This document shows, one piece after another, positions 1-8,347 of a DNA stretch of 64,000 nucleotides; position 1 is the first letter of the stretch; each line of letters opens with the position of its first letter. A model generated the notes under the pieces. It was not told the DNA's origin. It did not search any database and was given only the letters and a program-made list of their open reading frames with translations. A program made the translations under genes and the position numbers. This stretch comes from Actinomycetospora straminea (GTDB lineage: Bacteria; Actinomycetota; Actinomycetes; Mycobacteriales; Pseudonocardiaceae), in the NCBI RefSeq assembly GCF_028737255.1, contig NZ_JAQZAN010000001.1, positions 186,001-250,000 on the forward strand, written 5' to 3'.

Positions 1-909
1 ACGCTCGTCGACGTCACCGGGCTGACGTCGACGGAGATCACCGACCTGCCCGACGGCTCGCTGCGCGTGGGGGCCGGGGTCCGCAACGCCGACCTCGCCG
101 CCGACGAGCGCGTGCGCACCCGCTACCCGGCGCTCGCGCAGGCCCTGCTCGCCGGGGCGTCGGGCCAGCTGCGCAACATGGCGACGACCGGCGGGAACCT
201 GCTGCAGCGCACGCGGTGCGTCTACTTCCAGGACCTCACGACGCCCTGCAACAAGCGCGCGCCCGGGTCCGGCTGCTCGGCGCTCGACGGCTGGGCCCGC
301 CACCACGCGGTCCTCGGCGCCACCCACGAGCCGGCCGGCGTCGCGTGCGTCGCCACCCACCCGTCGGACATGGCCGTCGCCCTGGTCGCGCTCGACGCGC
401 AGGTCCGGGTGCTCGGGACGGACGGGGAGCGCACGGTCCCGATCGGCGACCTGCACCGCCTGCCCGGCGACGACCCGTCGCGCGACACGGTGCTCGCGCA
501 CGGCGAGCTGATCACCGCCGTCGACCTGCCGCCGTCGCCGATCGCCGCGCACTCGACCTACCGCAAGGTGCGCGACCGCGCCTCGTACGCGTTCGCGCTC
601 GTCTCGGTCGCCGCGGCGCTCGACGTCGCCGACGACGGCACGATCCGGGACGCCCGCGTCGCGCTCGGCGGCGTCGCCCACCGGCCCTGGCGGGCGACCG
701 CGACCGAGCAGTCCCTGGTGGGCGCGCCCGCCACCGAGGACACGTTCCGCGCCGCGGCGCGCGCCGAGCTCGTCGACGCCCGGCCCGTCGAGAGCCCGCG
801 CGGCGGCACCGCGTTCAAGCTGCCGCTGGTCACGGCGACGCTGCTCGCGACGCTGCGCGACCTCACCGCGCGCACGGCGGCGACGACGACGAGGGAGGAC
901 CCCGCATGA
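1..909 (+). CDS. Aldehyde/xanthine oxidoreductase FAD-binding subunit (YagS/PaoB-like), 5' truncated by window edge
   Basis: This is the medium, FAD-binding subunit of a molybdenum hydroxylase. It passes electrons from the Mo subunit through FAD to the Fe-S subunit. The frame is open from base 1, so the N-terminus lies outside the window; 302 residues are visible. The flavin motif around RNMATTGGNLLQRTRC (about residues 58-73) is followed by CVYFQD, PCNKRAPGSGCSAL. This Cys-rich insert is typical of the YagS/PaoB branch, whose FAD subunit carries an extra 4Fe-4S cluster. The C-terminal CO-dehydrogenase flavoprotein domain follows. The stop overlaps the next start (ATGA), so the two are translationally coupled. 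The small 2Fe-2S subunit is expected just upstream. The substrate, probably an aldehyde, is inferred from the family. Confidence 0.93.
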   Translation, partial: TLVDVTGLTSTEITDLPDGSLRVGAGVRNADLAADERVRTRYPALAQALLAGASGQLRNMATTGGNLLQRTRCVYFQDLTTPCNKRAPGSGCSALDGWARHHAVLGATHEPAGVACVATHPSDMAVALVALDAQVRVLGTDGERTVPIGDLHRLPGDDPSRDTVLAHGELITAVDLPPSPIAAHSTYRKVRDRASYAFALVSVAAALDVADDGTIRDARVALGGVAHRPWRATATEQSLVGAPATEDTFRAAARAELVDARPVESPRGGTAFKLPLVTATLLATLRDLTARTAATTTREDPA

Positions 910-3017
910 CCACCGCATCCCGCCCCTTCGTCCCGCGGGCCACCGGCCGCCCGATGACGCGGCCGGAGGGGCCGCAGAAGGTCCGGGGCACCGCCCCGTA
1001 CACCGTCGAGACGCCGGGCACCGACGCGCTCTACCTCTCCCCCGTGCAGGCCGGCGTCGCCCGCGGCCGCGTCACGGCGATCGACACGAGTGCCGCCGAG
1101 GCGCTCGACGGCGTCGTCGCCGTGCTCACCCACGAGGACGCGCCGCGGCTGGCGCGCGAGGCCGACGCCGACCACGGCGTGCTGCAGTCGGCGACGATCC
1201 ACCAGCACGGCCAGTACCTCGCCGCCGTGCTGGCCACCTCGTCGGAGACCGCGCGGGAGGCCGCGTCGCTGGTGACGGTGGACGTCGTCGAGGAGCCGCA
1301 CGCGGCCGTCCTCGACGAGGACTCCCCCGAGGTCTACGCCCCGGCGGCCCTCGTCGTCGGCGCGACCGACGACACCCGCGGCGACCCGGAAACCGCCCTC
1401 GCGGACGCGGAGGTCGTGCTGCGGGCGACGTACCGGACTCCGATGGAGCACCACCAGGCGATGGAGCCGCACGCCACGGTCGCGCGGTGGGAGGGCGAGC
1501 GGCTGGTCGTCCACGAGGCGACGCAGGCCGTGAGCTGGACCCGGCAAGCGCTCGCCGCGGCGTTCGGGCTCGAGGAGTCCTCGATCGAGGTGATCTCCCA
1601 GCACGTCGGGGGCGGCTTCGGGTCCAAGGGCGGCACCCACCCGAACACGGTGCTCACGGCGCTCGCCGCCCGCGTCGTCCCGGGACGGTCGGTGCGCTAC
1701 GCGCTGACGCGCCAGCAGACGTTCGACCTGGTCGGGTACCGGCCGGCGACGGTGCAGCACGTCGCGCTGGGCGCCGACCGCGACGGCCGCCTCACGGCGA
1801 TCACCCACGACGTCGTCACCCAGGGCTCGCGCATCGGCGAGTTCGTGGAGCCGGCGGCCGCCTTCAGCCGCGGCATGTACGCCGCCGAGGCGCGGCGGAC
1901 GACACACCGCGTGGTGCCGCTGGACATCGGGGCACCGACGTTCATGCGCGCGCCCGGGGAGGCGCCGGGCAGCTTCGCGGGCGAGTCGGCGATGGACGAG
2001 CTGGCGATCGAGCTCGGGATCGACCCGGTCGAGCTGCGGGTGCGCAACGAGCCCGAGGTCGACCCGGAGACCGGGCTGCCGTTCTCCAGCCGCAACCTCG
2101 TGGCCTGCCTGCGCCGGGGTGCGGAGCGCTTCGGGTGGGCCGAGCGCGACCCGGCACCGCGGGCCCGCCTGGTCGACGGCTGGTGGCACGGCACCGGCGT
2201 CGCCGCGGCGTCGTTCCCGGTCGTGCGCTTCCCCGGCTCCGAGGCGACGATCCGGGCGGTCGGGGGCAGGGACGGAGACGGCGACGGCCCGGTGGGCTAC
2301 GCGGTCGAGATCGCCGCCGCGGAGATCGGCCAGGGCGCGCGGGCGGCGCTGACGGCGATCGCCGCCGACGCCCTCGACGTGCCCGTGGAACGGATCGACC
2401 TGCGCATCGGGGACACCGCGTTCGGGGCGGCCGGCCCGGCGGGAGGGTCGGCGGGGACGACGTCGTGGGGCGCGACGATCGTCGAGGCGGCCGAGCGATT
2501 CCGGGACAAGTACGGCGACGACCCCGACGACGGCGACGAGGCCGACGCGTCCACCCCGGACAACCCGTGGGCGTCGGACTACGCCATGCACGCCTACGGG
2601 GCGCACTTCGTCGAGGTGGCGGTGCACGCCGACACCGGCGAGATCCGCGTGCCCCGGATGCTGGGCGTGTTCGCGGCGGGCCGGATCGTCAACCCGCTGA
2701 CCGCGCGGTCGCAGTTCCTCGGCGGTATGACCTGGGGGCTCTCGGCCGCCCTGCACGAGGAGAGCGTCCTCGACGACCGCTTCGGGCACGTGGTCAACCG
2801 GGACCTCGCCGGCTACCACGTCGCGACCAACGCCGACGTCGGCGCGGTCGAGGTGGAGTGGCTCGACGAGAACGATCCCTACGTCAACCCGATGGGCACC
2901 AAGGGCATCGGCGAGATCGGGATCGTGGGCGTCGCCGCCGCCATCGCCAACGCCGCCCACCACGCCACCGGCGTCCGCGTCCGCTCGCTCCCGATCACCC
3001 TGGACGCGTTCCTCTGA
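906..3017 (+). CDS. Aldehyde/xanthine oxidoreductase molybdopterin-binding subunit (YagR/PaoC-like)
   Basis: This is the large catalytic subunit (703 aa, usual length for PaoC/YagR proteins) that binds the molybdenum cytosine dinucleotide cofactor. The start is the ATG overlapping the stop of the FAD subunit; the frame stays open upstream but only as a shadow. Visible landmarks are the small N-terminal domain, GGGFGSKGG near residue 236 in the Mo-pterin region, RAPGEAPG near 349, and GTKGIGEIG close to the C-terminus, whose Glu is the conserved catalytic base of the family. It is the last gene of the operon and is followed at once by a strong palindromic terminator. Mo-cofactor maturation genes are not in the window. 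Substrate is not determinable from sequence. Confidence 0.93.
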   Translation: MTTASRPFVPRATGRPMTRPEGPQKVRGTAPYTVETPGTDALYLSPVQAGVARGRVTAIDTSAAEALDGVVAVLTHEDAPRLAREADADHGVLQSATIHQHGQYLAAVLATSSETAREAASLVTVDVVEEPHAAVLDEDSPEVYAPAALVVGATDDTRGDPETALADAEVVLRATYRTPMEHHQAMEPHATVARWEGERLVVHEATQAVSWTRQALAAAFGLEESSIEVISQHVGGGFGSKGGTHPNTVLTALAARVVPGRSVRYALTRQQTFDLVGYRPATVQHVALGADRDGRLTAITHDVVTQGSRIGEFVEPAAAFSRGMYAAEARRTTHRVVPLDIGAPTFMRAPGEAPGSFAGESAMDELAIELGIDPVELRVRNEPEVDPETGLPFSSRNLVACLRRGAERFGWAERDPAPRARLVDGWWHGTGVAAASFPVVRFPGSEATIRAVGGRDGDGDGPVGYAVEIAAAEIGQGARAALTAIAADALDVPVERIDLRIGDTAFGAAGPAGGSAGTTSWGATIVEAAERFRDKYGDDPDDGDEADASTPDNPWASDYAMHAYGAHFVEVAVHADTGEIRVPRMLGVFAAGRIVNPLTARSQFLGGMTWGLSAALHEESVLDDRFGHVVNRDLAGYHVATNADVGAVEVEWLDENDPYVNPMGTKGIGEIGIVGVAAAIANAAHHATGVRVRSLPITLDAFL

Positions 3018-3021
3018 CCGG

Positions 3022-3071
3022 CCTACGTGAGTGATTTTCCCGGCTATAGCCGGGAAAATCACTCACATAGG
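3022..3071. terminator. 50-bp near-perfect palindrome, bidirectional terminator between convergent genes
   Basis: The arms are 25 bases each, meet at CTATAG with no spacer, and differ at one position (C at 3027 versus T at 3067). The element contains T and A runs, so an RNA from either strand would form a GC-capped stem with an A/U stretch. It fills the gap between the oxidoreductase (+) and the lipoprotein (-). The AT-bearing, extremely symmetrical sequence stands out from its surroundings and looks like a dispersed repeat used as a terminator. Confidence 0.8.
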
Positions 3072-3072
3072 G

Positions 3073-3531
3073 TCAGCGGGCCGAGGCGATGCCCCGGGCG
3101 AGGCGGGTCACGGCGGTGCGGGTCTCCTCGACGGCGGCGACGCACACGCCGGGGTCGGGCGGCGCGCCCGCGGCGCAGCCCCCACGCACGAAGCGCTCGT
3201 GGCCCGCGCGCACCGCGGCGGCCGGATCGGTGATCTCGCGGTCGCCGGGGCGCGCGCCCGCCGCCGCGTTCCCGACGTTGAGGACCTCCTCCTCCCAGCG
3301 CCCGCACCGCCGCCAGCGCCGGTCGACGTCGCGCGCGGTGTAGCAGGGGTCCTGCGCGACGAGGCCGAGCTTGCTGCGCGCGGCCTCGAGCGAGCCGTCG
3401 GGCCGCGCGGGCGTCGCGGACGTGCCCTCGGTGAACGACGACGTGCAGCCGGTGAGGGCGAGCAGGCAGACGAGCAGGCCGACGAGCCGGCAGAGCGCCG
3501 GCCCGGCCACGAGGCGTCCCGTCACCGGCAC
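3073..3531 (-). CDS. Small lipoprotein of unknown function
   Basis: 152 aa. The N-terminus has a hydrophobic stretch ending in the lipobox LTGC, with the modified Cys at residue 29, so the mature protein should be anchored outside the membrane. The rest is hydrophilic with Cys residues in PCYTARDVDRRWRRCGRW and later GGCAAG and PGVCVAA, which could form disulfides. I do not recognise the family. It is convergent with the oxidoreductase operon and lies downstream of the SDR gene on the same strand, separated from it by a strong hairpin, so it is probably transcribed on its own. Confidence 0.72.
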   Translation of the reverse strand: MPVTGRLVAGPALCRLVGLLVCLLALTGCTSSFTEGTSATPARPDGSLEAARSKLGLVAQDPCYTARDVDRRWRRCGRWEEEVLNVGNAAAGARPGDREITDPAAAVRAGHERFVRGGCAAGAPPDPGVCVAAVEETRTAVTRLARGIASAR

Positions 3532-3583
3532 ACGGTGTCAGGGGCGTCGGGGCCCTGCCACCGGAGCCACCGAGGGAGATCCA

Positions 3584-3631
3584 CCGGCCCGTGCGGTCGA
3601 TGTCGATCTCCGTGGTGACCGCACGGGCCGG
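3584..3631 (-). terminator. Strong hairpin downstream of the SDR gene
   Basis: Two 15-base perfectly complementary arms (3584-3598 and 3617-3631) enclose an 18-base loop. It lies between the stop of the SDR gene and the start of the lipoprotein on the - strand, so it probably ends SDR transcription. Confidence 0.65.
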
Positions 3632-3641
3632 GTGGCCACCG

Positions 3642-4502
3642 TCAGGCCGACTCCGGGAAGTCGGTGTCGCGCCCGAGCGCCTCGACCTCGTCGAGCTCGG
3701 CCAGGCGCGCCGTCAGCGTCGCGCGGATGCTGTCGAACGCGCTCGGGCCCAGCGGCAGGCGCAGGGGCGGGTCGGCGAGGTCGGCGACGGCGACGACCAC
3801 CTGCGCCGCCCGCTCCGGGTCGCCGGGCTGCGTGCCGTGCAGCGTCGCGAACTTCGCCCGCGACTCGTCGAGCACCTCCGCGTACGCCGCCATCGGCTCG
3901 GCACGGGCGGGCGAGCGGCCGGCGAAGTCGGTGCGGAACGGGCCGGGCTCGATCATCGTCACCTTGATGCCCAGCGGCGCCACCTCCGCCGCGAGCCCTT
4001 CGGACATGCCCTCGAGTGCGAACTTGCTCGCCGAGTACGCCGACCCCCCGAGCGCCGAGCGCACCCCTGCCAGCGACGACATCTGGATCACGTGCCCCGA
4101 CCCCTGCGCCCGCATCACGGGCAGCACGGCACGCGTCACCGCGAACGCGCCGAACACGTTGACCTCGAACTGCGCGCGGATCTGGGCGTCGGTGAACTCC
4201 TCGAACGCCCCGCGGCTGCCGTAGCCGGCGTTGTTCACGAGGACGTCGATCCGTCCGAGCTCGGCGACCGCGTCGTCGACCGCGGCGCGCACCGAGTCCT
4301 CGTCGGTGACGTCGAGCGCCGCGACGCGCACCCGGTCGGGGGCCTCCGCGGCGAGGTCCGCGACGTCCTCGGTCCGCCGGGCGGTGGCGACGACCCGGTC
4401 GCCGCGCGCGACCGCGGCCCGCGCGATCGCCCGCCCGAAGCCGCTGCTCGTCCCCGTGACGAGCCACACCCGCCCGTCCTGCACTCCCTGCGGCGCGGAC
4501 AT
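3642..4502 (-). CDS. Short-chain dehydrogenase/reductase (classical SDR)
   Basis: 286 aa cytoplasmic NAD(P)-dependent oxidoreductase. The cofactor motif TGTSSGFG is at 16-23, NNAG at 90-93, the catalytic Ser near 142-143, and the YSASK motif gives Tyr156 and Lys160. The C-terminal PLGPSAFDSIRATLTARLAEL resembles the subgroup annotated as oxidoreductase/SDR in many actinobacteria. The start was chosen at the ATG with a GGGAGGAGG ribosome site about 7 bases upstream; the open frame continues far upstream without such a site. The gene is monocistronic between two hairpin or promoter regions. The substrate cannot be predicted. Confidence 0.92.
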   Translation of the reverse strand: MSAPQGVQDGRVWLVTGTSSGFGRAIARAAVARGDRVVATARRTEDVADLAAEAPDRVRVAALDVTDEDSVRAAVDDAVAELGRIDVLVNNAGYGSRGAFEEFTDAQIRAQFEVNVFGAFAVTRAVLPVMRAQGSGHVIQMSSLAGVRSALGGSAYSASKFALEGMSEGLAAEVAPLGIKVTMIEPGPFRTDFAGRSPARAEPMAAYAEVLDESRAKFATLHGTQPGDPERAAQVVVAVADLADPPLRLPLGPSAFDSIRATLTARLAELDEVEALGRDTDFPESA

Positions 4503-4561
4503 CGCCGCCTCCTCCCGCTGCGCTCTCGTGTCCCCGACGACCCGAGTCTCCCCCGCCGTCG

Positions 4562-4759
4562 TCAGGACCCGCGCACGACCGCCACGGCGCCCAGCACCAG
4601 CGCCACGGACAGCAGGTCGGCGGTGGTGACCGCGTGGTTCTGCGACAGCACGAGGAGCTTCGGCCCCTCGACCCGCTTGTCCAGGTTGTTCAGCGGCACC
4701 CAGGCCACCGCCGCCGCCGTCATGAGTCCCGCCAGGGTCCACCGCCGCCGTCGCGTCAC
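4562..4759 (-). CDS. Small membrane protein, paralogue of the protein at 5603-5977
   Basis: 65 aa. A basic N-terminus (TRRRRW) is followed by a first membrane segment (about 8-22), a short loop with EGPKLLVLSQNHAVTTADLL, and a second membrane segment to the C-terminus. The loop and its position match the protein at 5603-5977 (EG, LL, LS, H.VTTADLLS all conserved), so this is a two-TM family with a conserved loop. I do not know its function. It is divergent from the methyltransferase gene with about 35 bases between the starts. Confidence 0.7.
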   Translation of the reverse strand: MTRRRRWTLAGLMTAAAVAWVPLNNLDKRVEGPKLLVLSQNHAVTTADLLSVALVLGAVAVVRGS

Positions 4760-4794
4760 GGCGCGAGCGTGCCAGCCGGGCAGGATCGGTCGGT

Positions 4795-5586
4795 GTGGAC
4801 CAGCGTGGTGACCCGGCGGGGACGGCCGGCGTCGTCGTCACGACGAGCAAGTCGCCCTCGGACGCGCTGCGCGCCGAGGCGCACCGGCTCGCCGCGACGT
4901 GGGGACTGCCCGTCGTCGAGCGGCACCGCGGCTCGGTGGCCACGGCCCGAGGCGGCGCGGCGACCGCGCTGGTGTGCACGAGCGAGGGCCTGGTCGCGGA
5001 GTCGGCGTCCGGGCGGCTGGCGTTCCACCAGGGCACGGCGGCCAAGCGTCTGCGGACCCTGCGCCACGGCGGCACCGACCCGCTCCTGCGCGCCGGCGAG
5101 CTCCGCCCCGGCGACCGGGTGCTCGACACCACCCTCGGCCTCGGCCGCGACGCCCTCGTCGCCGCCTGGGCGCTGGGCCCCACGGGCGAGGTGCTCGGCG
5201 TCGAGGCCGACCTCGTGCTGGCGATCCTCGCCGCCGAGGGCTTCGCCGGCGCCGTCCCGCGCCCAGGGTCGGCCCCGGTGCGCGTGCGCCACGGCGACTC
5301 GCGCGAGGTGCTGACGGCGATGGCGGCGGCGGGCGAGCAGGTCGACGTGGTCCTGCTCGACCCGATGTTCGCCGACCCCCGGGCCTCCGACCACGGCTTC
5401 GCCCTCGCCCGCGACCACACCGTGCCCACGCCGCTGACCCCCGAGTGGGTCGCGCTCGCGCGGGCGGTGGCCCGGCGCCGGGTCGTCGTCACCGCCGAGC
5501 GTGCCCGCCCGTGGTTCGCCGAGGCGGGCCTGGAACGTCTCGAGGGCACCCGCTCGGGCCGCTGGTTCCGCGCCCGCCCGAGCTGA
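4795..5586 (+). CDS. RsmJ-like class I SAM-dependent methyltransferase
   Basis: 263 aa. Motif I LDTTLGLGRDA is at about 110-120, an acidic residue GVEADL closes strand 2 near 137, and VVLLDPMF is at 186-193. The DPMF sequence matches the DPMFP motif of the 16S rRNA m2G1516 methyltransferase RsmJ (YhiQ) family. The N-terminal part, before the Rossmann domain, also matches the RsmJ layout (GLPVVER, then FHQGTAAKR). Start is GTG; an upstream limit is set by the divergent neighbour. Actinobacterial proteins of this type are usually annotated only as methyltransferase, so rRNA as substrate is inference. Confidence 0.83.
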   Translation: MDQRGDPAGTAGVVVTTSKSPSDALRAEAHRLAATWGLPVVERHRGSVATARGGAATALVCTSEGLVAESASGRLAFHQGTAAKRLRTLRHGGTDPLLRAGELRPGDRVLDTTLGLGRDALVAAWALGPTGEVLGVEADLVLAILAAEGFAGAVPRPGSAPVRVRHGDSREVLTAMAAAGEQVDVVLLDPMFADPRASDHGFALARDHTVPTPLTPEWVALARAVARRRVVVTAERARPWFAEAGLERLEGTRSGRWFRARPS

Positions 5587-5602
5587 CCGCATCAACGCCG
5601 CG

Positions 5603-5977
5603 TCAGCGCCTCGGTGTCGGCGAGGGCGGCGACCAGCGGGCGTCGTCCCGCCGGGTGGGCGGGGCCGGCGGGGGCGGCGCCTGCGCGGGCCCCCCGAACG
5701 GCGTCGACTGCCAGCGGTCGTCGGCCGCCGGCCGCCGCTCGGGACGCGACTCCGGGGCCCGCCACGACGGCCAGGCGATCACCACGGCCATGGCGAGCAT
5801 GACCAGGGACAACAGGTCGGCCGTCGTCACCCCGTGCCGGCGGGAGAGCTCCAGCAGGACCTCACCCTCGACCGGCTTGTTGATCCGGACCCAAATCACC
5901 GCGCCGACCACGAGCAGCCCCGCGAGGAGCAGACGCCGCGTCGAGAACACCATGACCGATAGACGTGCGCGGGCCAC
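5603..5977 (-). CDS. Small membrane protein with Pro-rich tail, paralogue of 4562-4759
   Basis: 124 aa. Two membrane segments (about 15-31 and 57-70) flank the loop KPVEGEVLLELSRRHGVTTADLLS, shown here in part, which is shared with the 65-aa protein at 4562-4759. After the second segment there is a hydrophilic, Pro- and Arg-rich tail of about 50 residues that the smaller paralogue lacks. It is convergent with the methyltransferase. No function is recognised. Confidence 0.7.
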   Translation of the reverse strand: MARARLSVMVFSTRRLLLAGLLVVGAVIWVRINKPVEGEVLLELSRRHGVTTADLLSLVMLAMAVVIAWPSWRAPESRPERRPAADDRWQSTPFGGPAQAPPPPAPPTRRDDARWSPPSPTPRR

Positions 5978-6010
5978 GGATCGTTCCCCGGGTGTTCACC
6001 GCGCCACTCG

Positions 6011-6529
6011 TCAGTGCTCCAGCACCAGCCGCAGCAGCAGCACGACCAGCCCCAGCACGCCGGCGCCGACCGCGCCCCGCAGCGCCCCGGTCCACCGCCG
6101 CCCCGCGCGCCATCCCGCGATGCCGCCGATGGCGACGAGGAAGGCGAGCCCCAGCCAGATGACGGCGTCGATCGCGGTGACGGGGTCGTAGAGCCCGCTG
6201 ACCCCACCGACCACGACGACGAGCAGCGGGAGCACGCCGAGGAGCAGGAACTGCGCCGAGTGCCGGCGGACCTGCCGCAGCTCCGCCCGCGTCGGCGGCG
6301 GCAGGTCGTGGCGCGCCCGACGGGCGAGCGACGTGGCGAACGCGTGCGCGGCGAAGGCCGCGATCAGCGGCCCGAGGACGACCTGCCCGGCCACGACGAA
6401 GTCCTCGATGCCTCGGTCGAGCGCCACCACCAGCACCGTCATCAGCACGACCGTGCCCTCGACGCCGATCTCGACGTCGAGCCGCAGCGGGCCCCACCGG
6501 ACGACGGGCGTGTCGTTCACGGGGCGCAT
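6011..6529 (-). CDS. Polytopic membrane protein of unknown function
   Basis: 172 aa with about five hydrophobic segments (roughly 22-42, 46-66, 92-112, 117-137, 152-170) separated by Arg-rich loops such as RRARHD and GWRAGRRW. Start ATG has the divergent spacing typical of single genes. No family motif is recognised. It sits alone between the small paralogous membrane protein and the MetX-like hydrolase, both on the same strand, and could be co-transcribed with them. Confidence 0.72.
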   Translation of the reverse strand: MRPVNDTPVVRWGPLRLDVEIGVEGTVVLMTVLVVALDRGIEDFVVAGQVVLGPLIAAFAAHAFATSLARRARHDLPPPTRAELRQVRRHSAQFLLLGVLPLLVVVVGGVSGLYDPVTAIDAVIWLGLAFLVAIGGIAGWRAGRRWTGALRGAVGAGVLGLVVLLLRLVLEH

Positions 6530-6577
6530 CCTCCCGGTGCGCCGCCGACCGGAGGCGTCAGGTCACCGACCGGGTGA

Positions 6578-7606
6578 TCAGGGGTCCATCGCCAGGACGT
6601 CGCGGAGGCCGCGGTCGATGAACGCCGTGTCCTCGGGACACAGCCCGCCGCCCGCGAAGTGGCCCCACACGCCCGGGATCACCCGCACCTCCCCGCGCGG
6701 GATGTGCTGGGCGGCCCACTGCTCGTCCTCCGGCGGGAAGTACAGGTCCTTCTCCGCGGGCATCGAGAGCAGCGGGCAGCGGATCGAGCTCAGCGCCGCC
6801 ACGGTGTCGCCGCCGAAGCCGGGCGTCTGCCCGACGTCGCCGTGGAACCATGTCCAGGCCATCGCGAGCAGGTTGTTCGGGTCGCGCTCGTCGAGCCAGA
6901 AGCCCTCCCAGAACCCGACGAGGAAGTCCTCGAGCGACGAGTAGCCGAGACGTCGCCACTCCTCCTGCCAGTAGAAGGCCTGCGAGAACCCCCACCCCGC
7001 GTAGACGCGGGCGAAGGCCCGGACGCCCTTCTCGGGCAGCTCCCGGTACCAGCCCTCGGCGAAGGCGGCGTCGGCGCGCAGCGCGGCGGTGATCGACTCG
7101 AGGAAGACGCGGTTGTGCGGGCTGGTGACGCTCGACCCGCAGAACGGCGCCGCCCGCTGGACCATCTCGGGGTGGCTGACCGCCCACTGGTAGGTCTGCC
7201 CCGCCCCCATCGACCAGCCCGTCACGAGCTGCAGGGTCTCGATGCCGAAGTGCTCGGTGACCAGCTTGTGCTGGCATTCGACCTGGTCGTAGAAGGAGAC
7301 GTGGGGGAACCGCGCGCGGTCGTAGGGCGGCGGGGTGTTGCTCGGCGACGACGAGAGCCCGTTGCCGAGCATGTTGGGCACGATGATGAACAGCTCGTCG
7401 GGGTCGAGCGCCTTGTCGGTGCCGATGAGCCACTCGTTGTCGGTGTGCCGGCCCGAGTACCAGGTCGGGTAGACGACGGCGTTGCTCTTGTCGCCGTTCA
7501 GCGTGCCGTAGGTCTGGAAGGCGAGCTTCGCGTCGCGCAGCGTCAGCCCGTCCTGGAGGACGACGTCGCCGAGCTCGAAGATCTGGTGGTCGGTGGGGAT
7601 CGGCAT
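6578..7606 (-). CDS. MetX-like alpha/beta hydrolase (homoserine O-acyltransferase family)
   Basis: 342 aa. The nucleophile elbow GWSMGAGQ gives Ser132. The downstream acid is probably Asp in PAEKDLYFP and the base is His in VWGHFAGGG. The N-terminal FELGDVVLQDG...LAFQTYG matches the entry of the homoserine O-acetyltransferase (MetX) family, but the family elbow GGSMGG is altered and no methionine genes are nearby, so it may be a hydrolase rather than a true MetX. The TetR gene lies just upstream on the same strand, and a dyad sits in the gap between them, which suggests control by that repressor. Confidence 0.85.
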   Translation of the reverse strand: MPIPTDHQIFELGDVVLQDGLTLRDAKLAFQTYGTLNGDKSNAVVYPTWYSGRHTDNEWLIGTDKALDPDELFIIVPNMLGNGLSSSPSNTPPPYDRARFPHVSFYDQVECQHKLVTEHFGIETLQLVTGWSMGAGQTYQWAVSHPEMVQRAAPFCGSSVTSPHNRVFLESITAALRADAAFAEGWYRELPEKGVRAFARVYAGWGFSQAFYWQEEWRRLGYSSLEDFLVGFWEGFWLDERDPNNLLAMAWTWFHGDVGQTPGFGGDTVAALSSIRCPLLSMPAEKDLYFPPEDEQWAAQHIPRGEVRVIPGVWGHFAGGGLCPEDTAFIDRGLRDVLAMDP

Positions 7607-7635
7607 GGACGCTCCCGTCGTCGCCGGGTCAGATC

Positions 7636-7649
7636 GTTTCCTCGGAAAC
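7636..7649. promoter_or_regulatory. Candidate operator upstream of the MetX-like gene
   Basis: GTTTCC-TC-GGAAAC is a perfect 6-base inverted repeat with a 2-base spacer, 30 bases before the MetX-like start and between the stop of the TetR gene and that start. The size and placement suit a TetR-family operator. No expression data support it. Confidence 0.45.
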
Positions 7650-7669
7650 TAGTCCGGCCGTGGCGCGCG

Positions 7670-8332
7670 TCAAGACCCGCAGAGGGCCTCGGTCGCGGTC
7701 CGCGCGATCCACGCCTCCCAGCGCGCGGGGCTCCAGCCGCAGAGATCGACGAGCCGGTGCGCGGTCTCGGGAGCGAGGAGCGTCCACAGCACGTCGCGGG
7801 CCTCGGCGACGGTGACGCCCTCGCGCAGCCCGAAACGCTCGGCGAGCCAGCCCGCGACGACCCCGGTGCCGGTACGGCGTTCCGCCTCGATGGTCTCGAC
7901 GAACGCCCGGACCTGCGGATCCAGCTGCGGCGCGTCGAGGTACACGGTGACGAGCAGCGGCCCGGCACGCTCGAGCATGAGTCGCCCGACCTGCGCGTAG
8001 ATCGCCAGCGCCGTCGCCGCGTCCGGCGCCGAGCGCATCGCGACGGCGTGCGGGCGCTGGGTCATCGCCACCGGGATGTCGTCGCCCGCCAGTGCCACGT
8101 CGTAGACGGCCTTGAGGACCTCGGCCTTGCCACCGACGACGTTGTAGACGGTCTGCGTGCTCACACCGGCGCGGTGGGCGATTGCGTCGACGGTCGCCCC
8201 CGCGTAGCCGCGGCGCACGAACAGGTCGCGCGCCGCGTCGAGGACACGACGGCGGGTCTCGCGGACCTGCTCGGCGCGCGGCGCGTGGGCCGGGGGCGAC
8301 GGACGCCCCCGGCCAGGGACTTCGGTCACCAC
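7670..8332 (-). CDS. TetR-family transcriptional regulator
   Basis: 220 aa. The N-terminal helix-turn-helix is clear: RRRVLDAARDLFVRRGYAG at about 26-44, then VDAIAHRAGVSTQTVYNVVGGK at about 48-68. The C-terminal ligand-binding half has the TetR_C-type helices. It is upstream of and codirectional with the MetX-like hydrolase, with a dyad between, so it probably represses that gene and may share the transcript. The ligand is unknown. Confidence 0.9.
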   Translation of the reverse strand: MVTEVPGRGRPSPPAHAPRAEQVRETRRRVLDAARDLFVRRGYAGATVDAIAHRAGVSTQTVYNVVGGKAEVLKAVYDVALAGDDIPVAMTQRPHAVAMRSAPDAATALAIYAQVGRLMLERAGPLLVTVYLDAPQLDPQVRAFVETIEAERRTGTGVVAGWLAERFGLREGVTVAEARDVLWTLLAPETAHRLVDLCGWSPARWEAWIARTATEALCGS

Positions 8333-8347
8333 AGCAGTCTGCGCTGC

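Noticed and set aside
558-3062. 834-codon open frame antisense to the molybdopterin subunit
   Set aside because: It is Arg/Gly/Val-rich with no domain and follows from GC-saturated third positions of the real gene.
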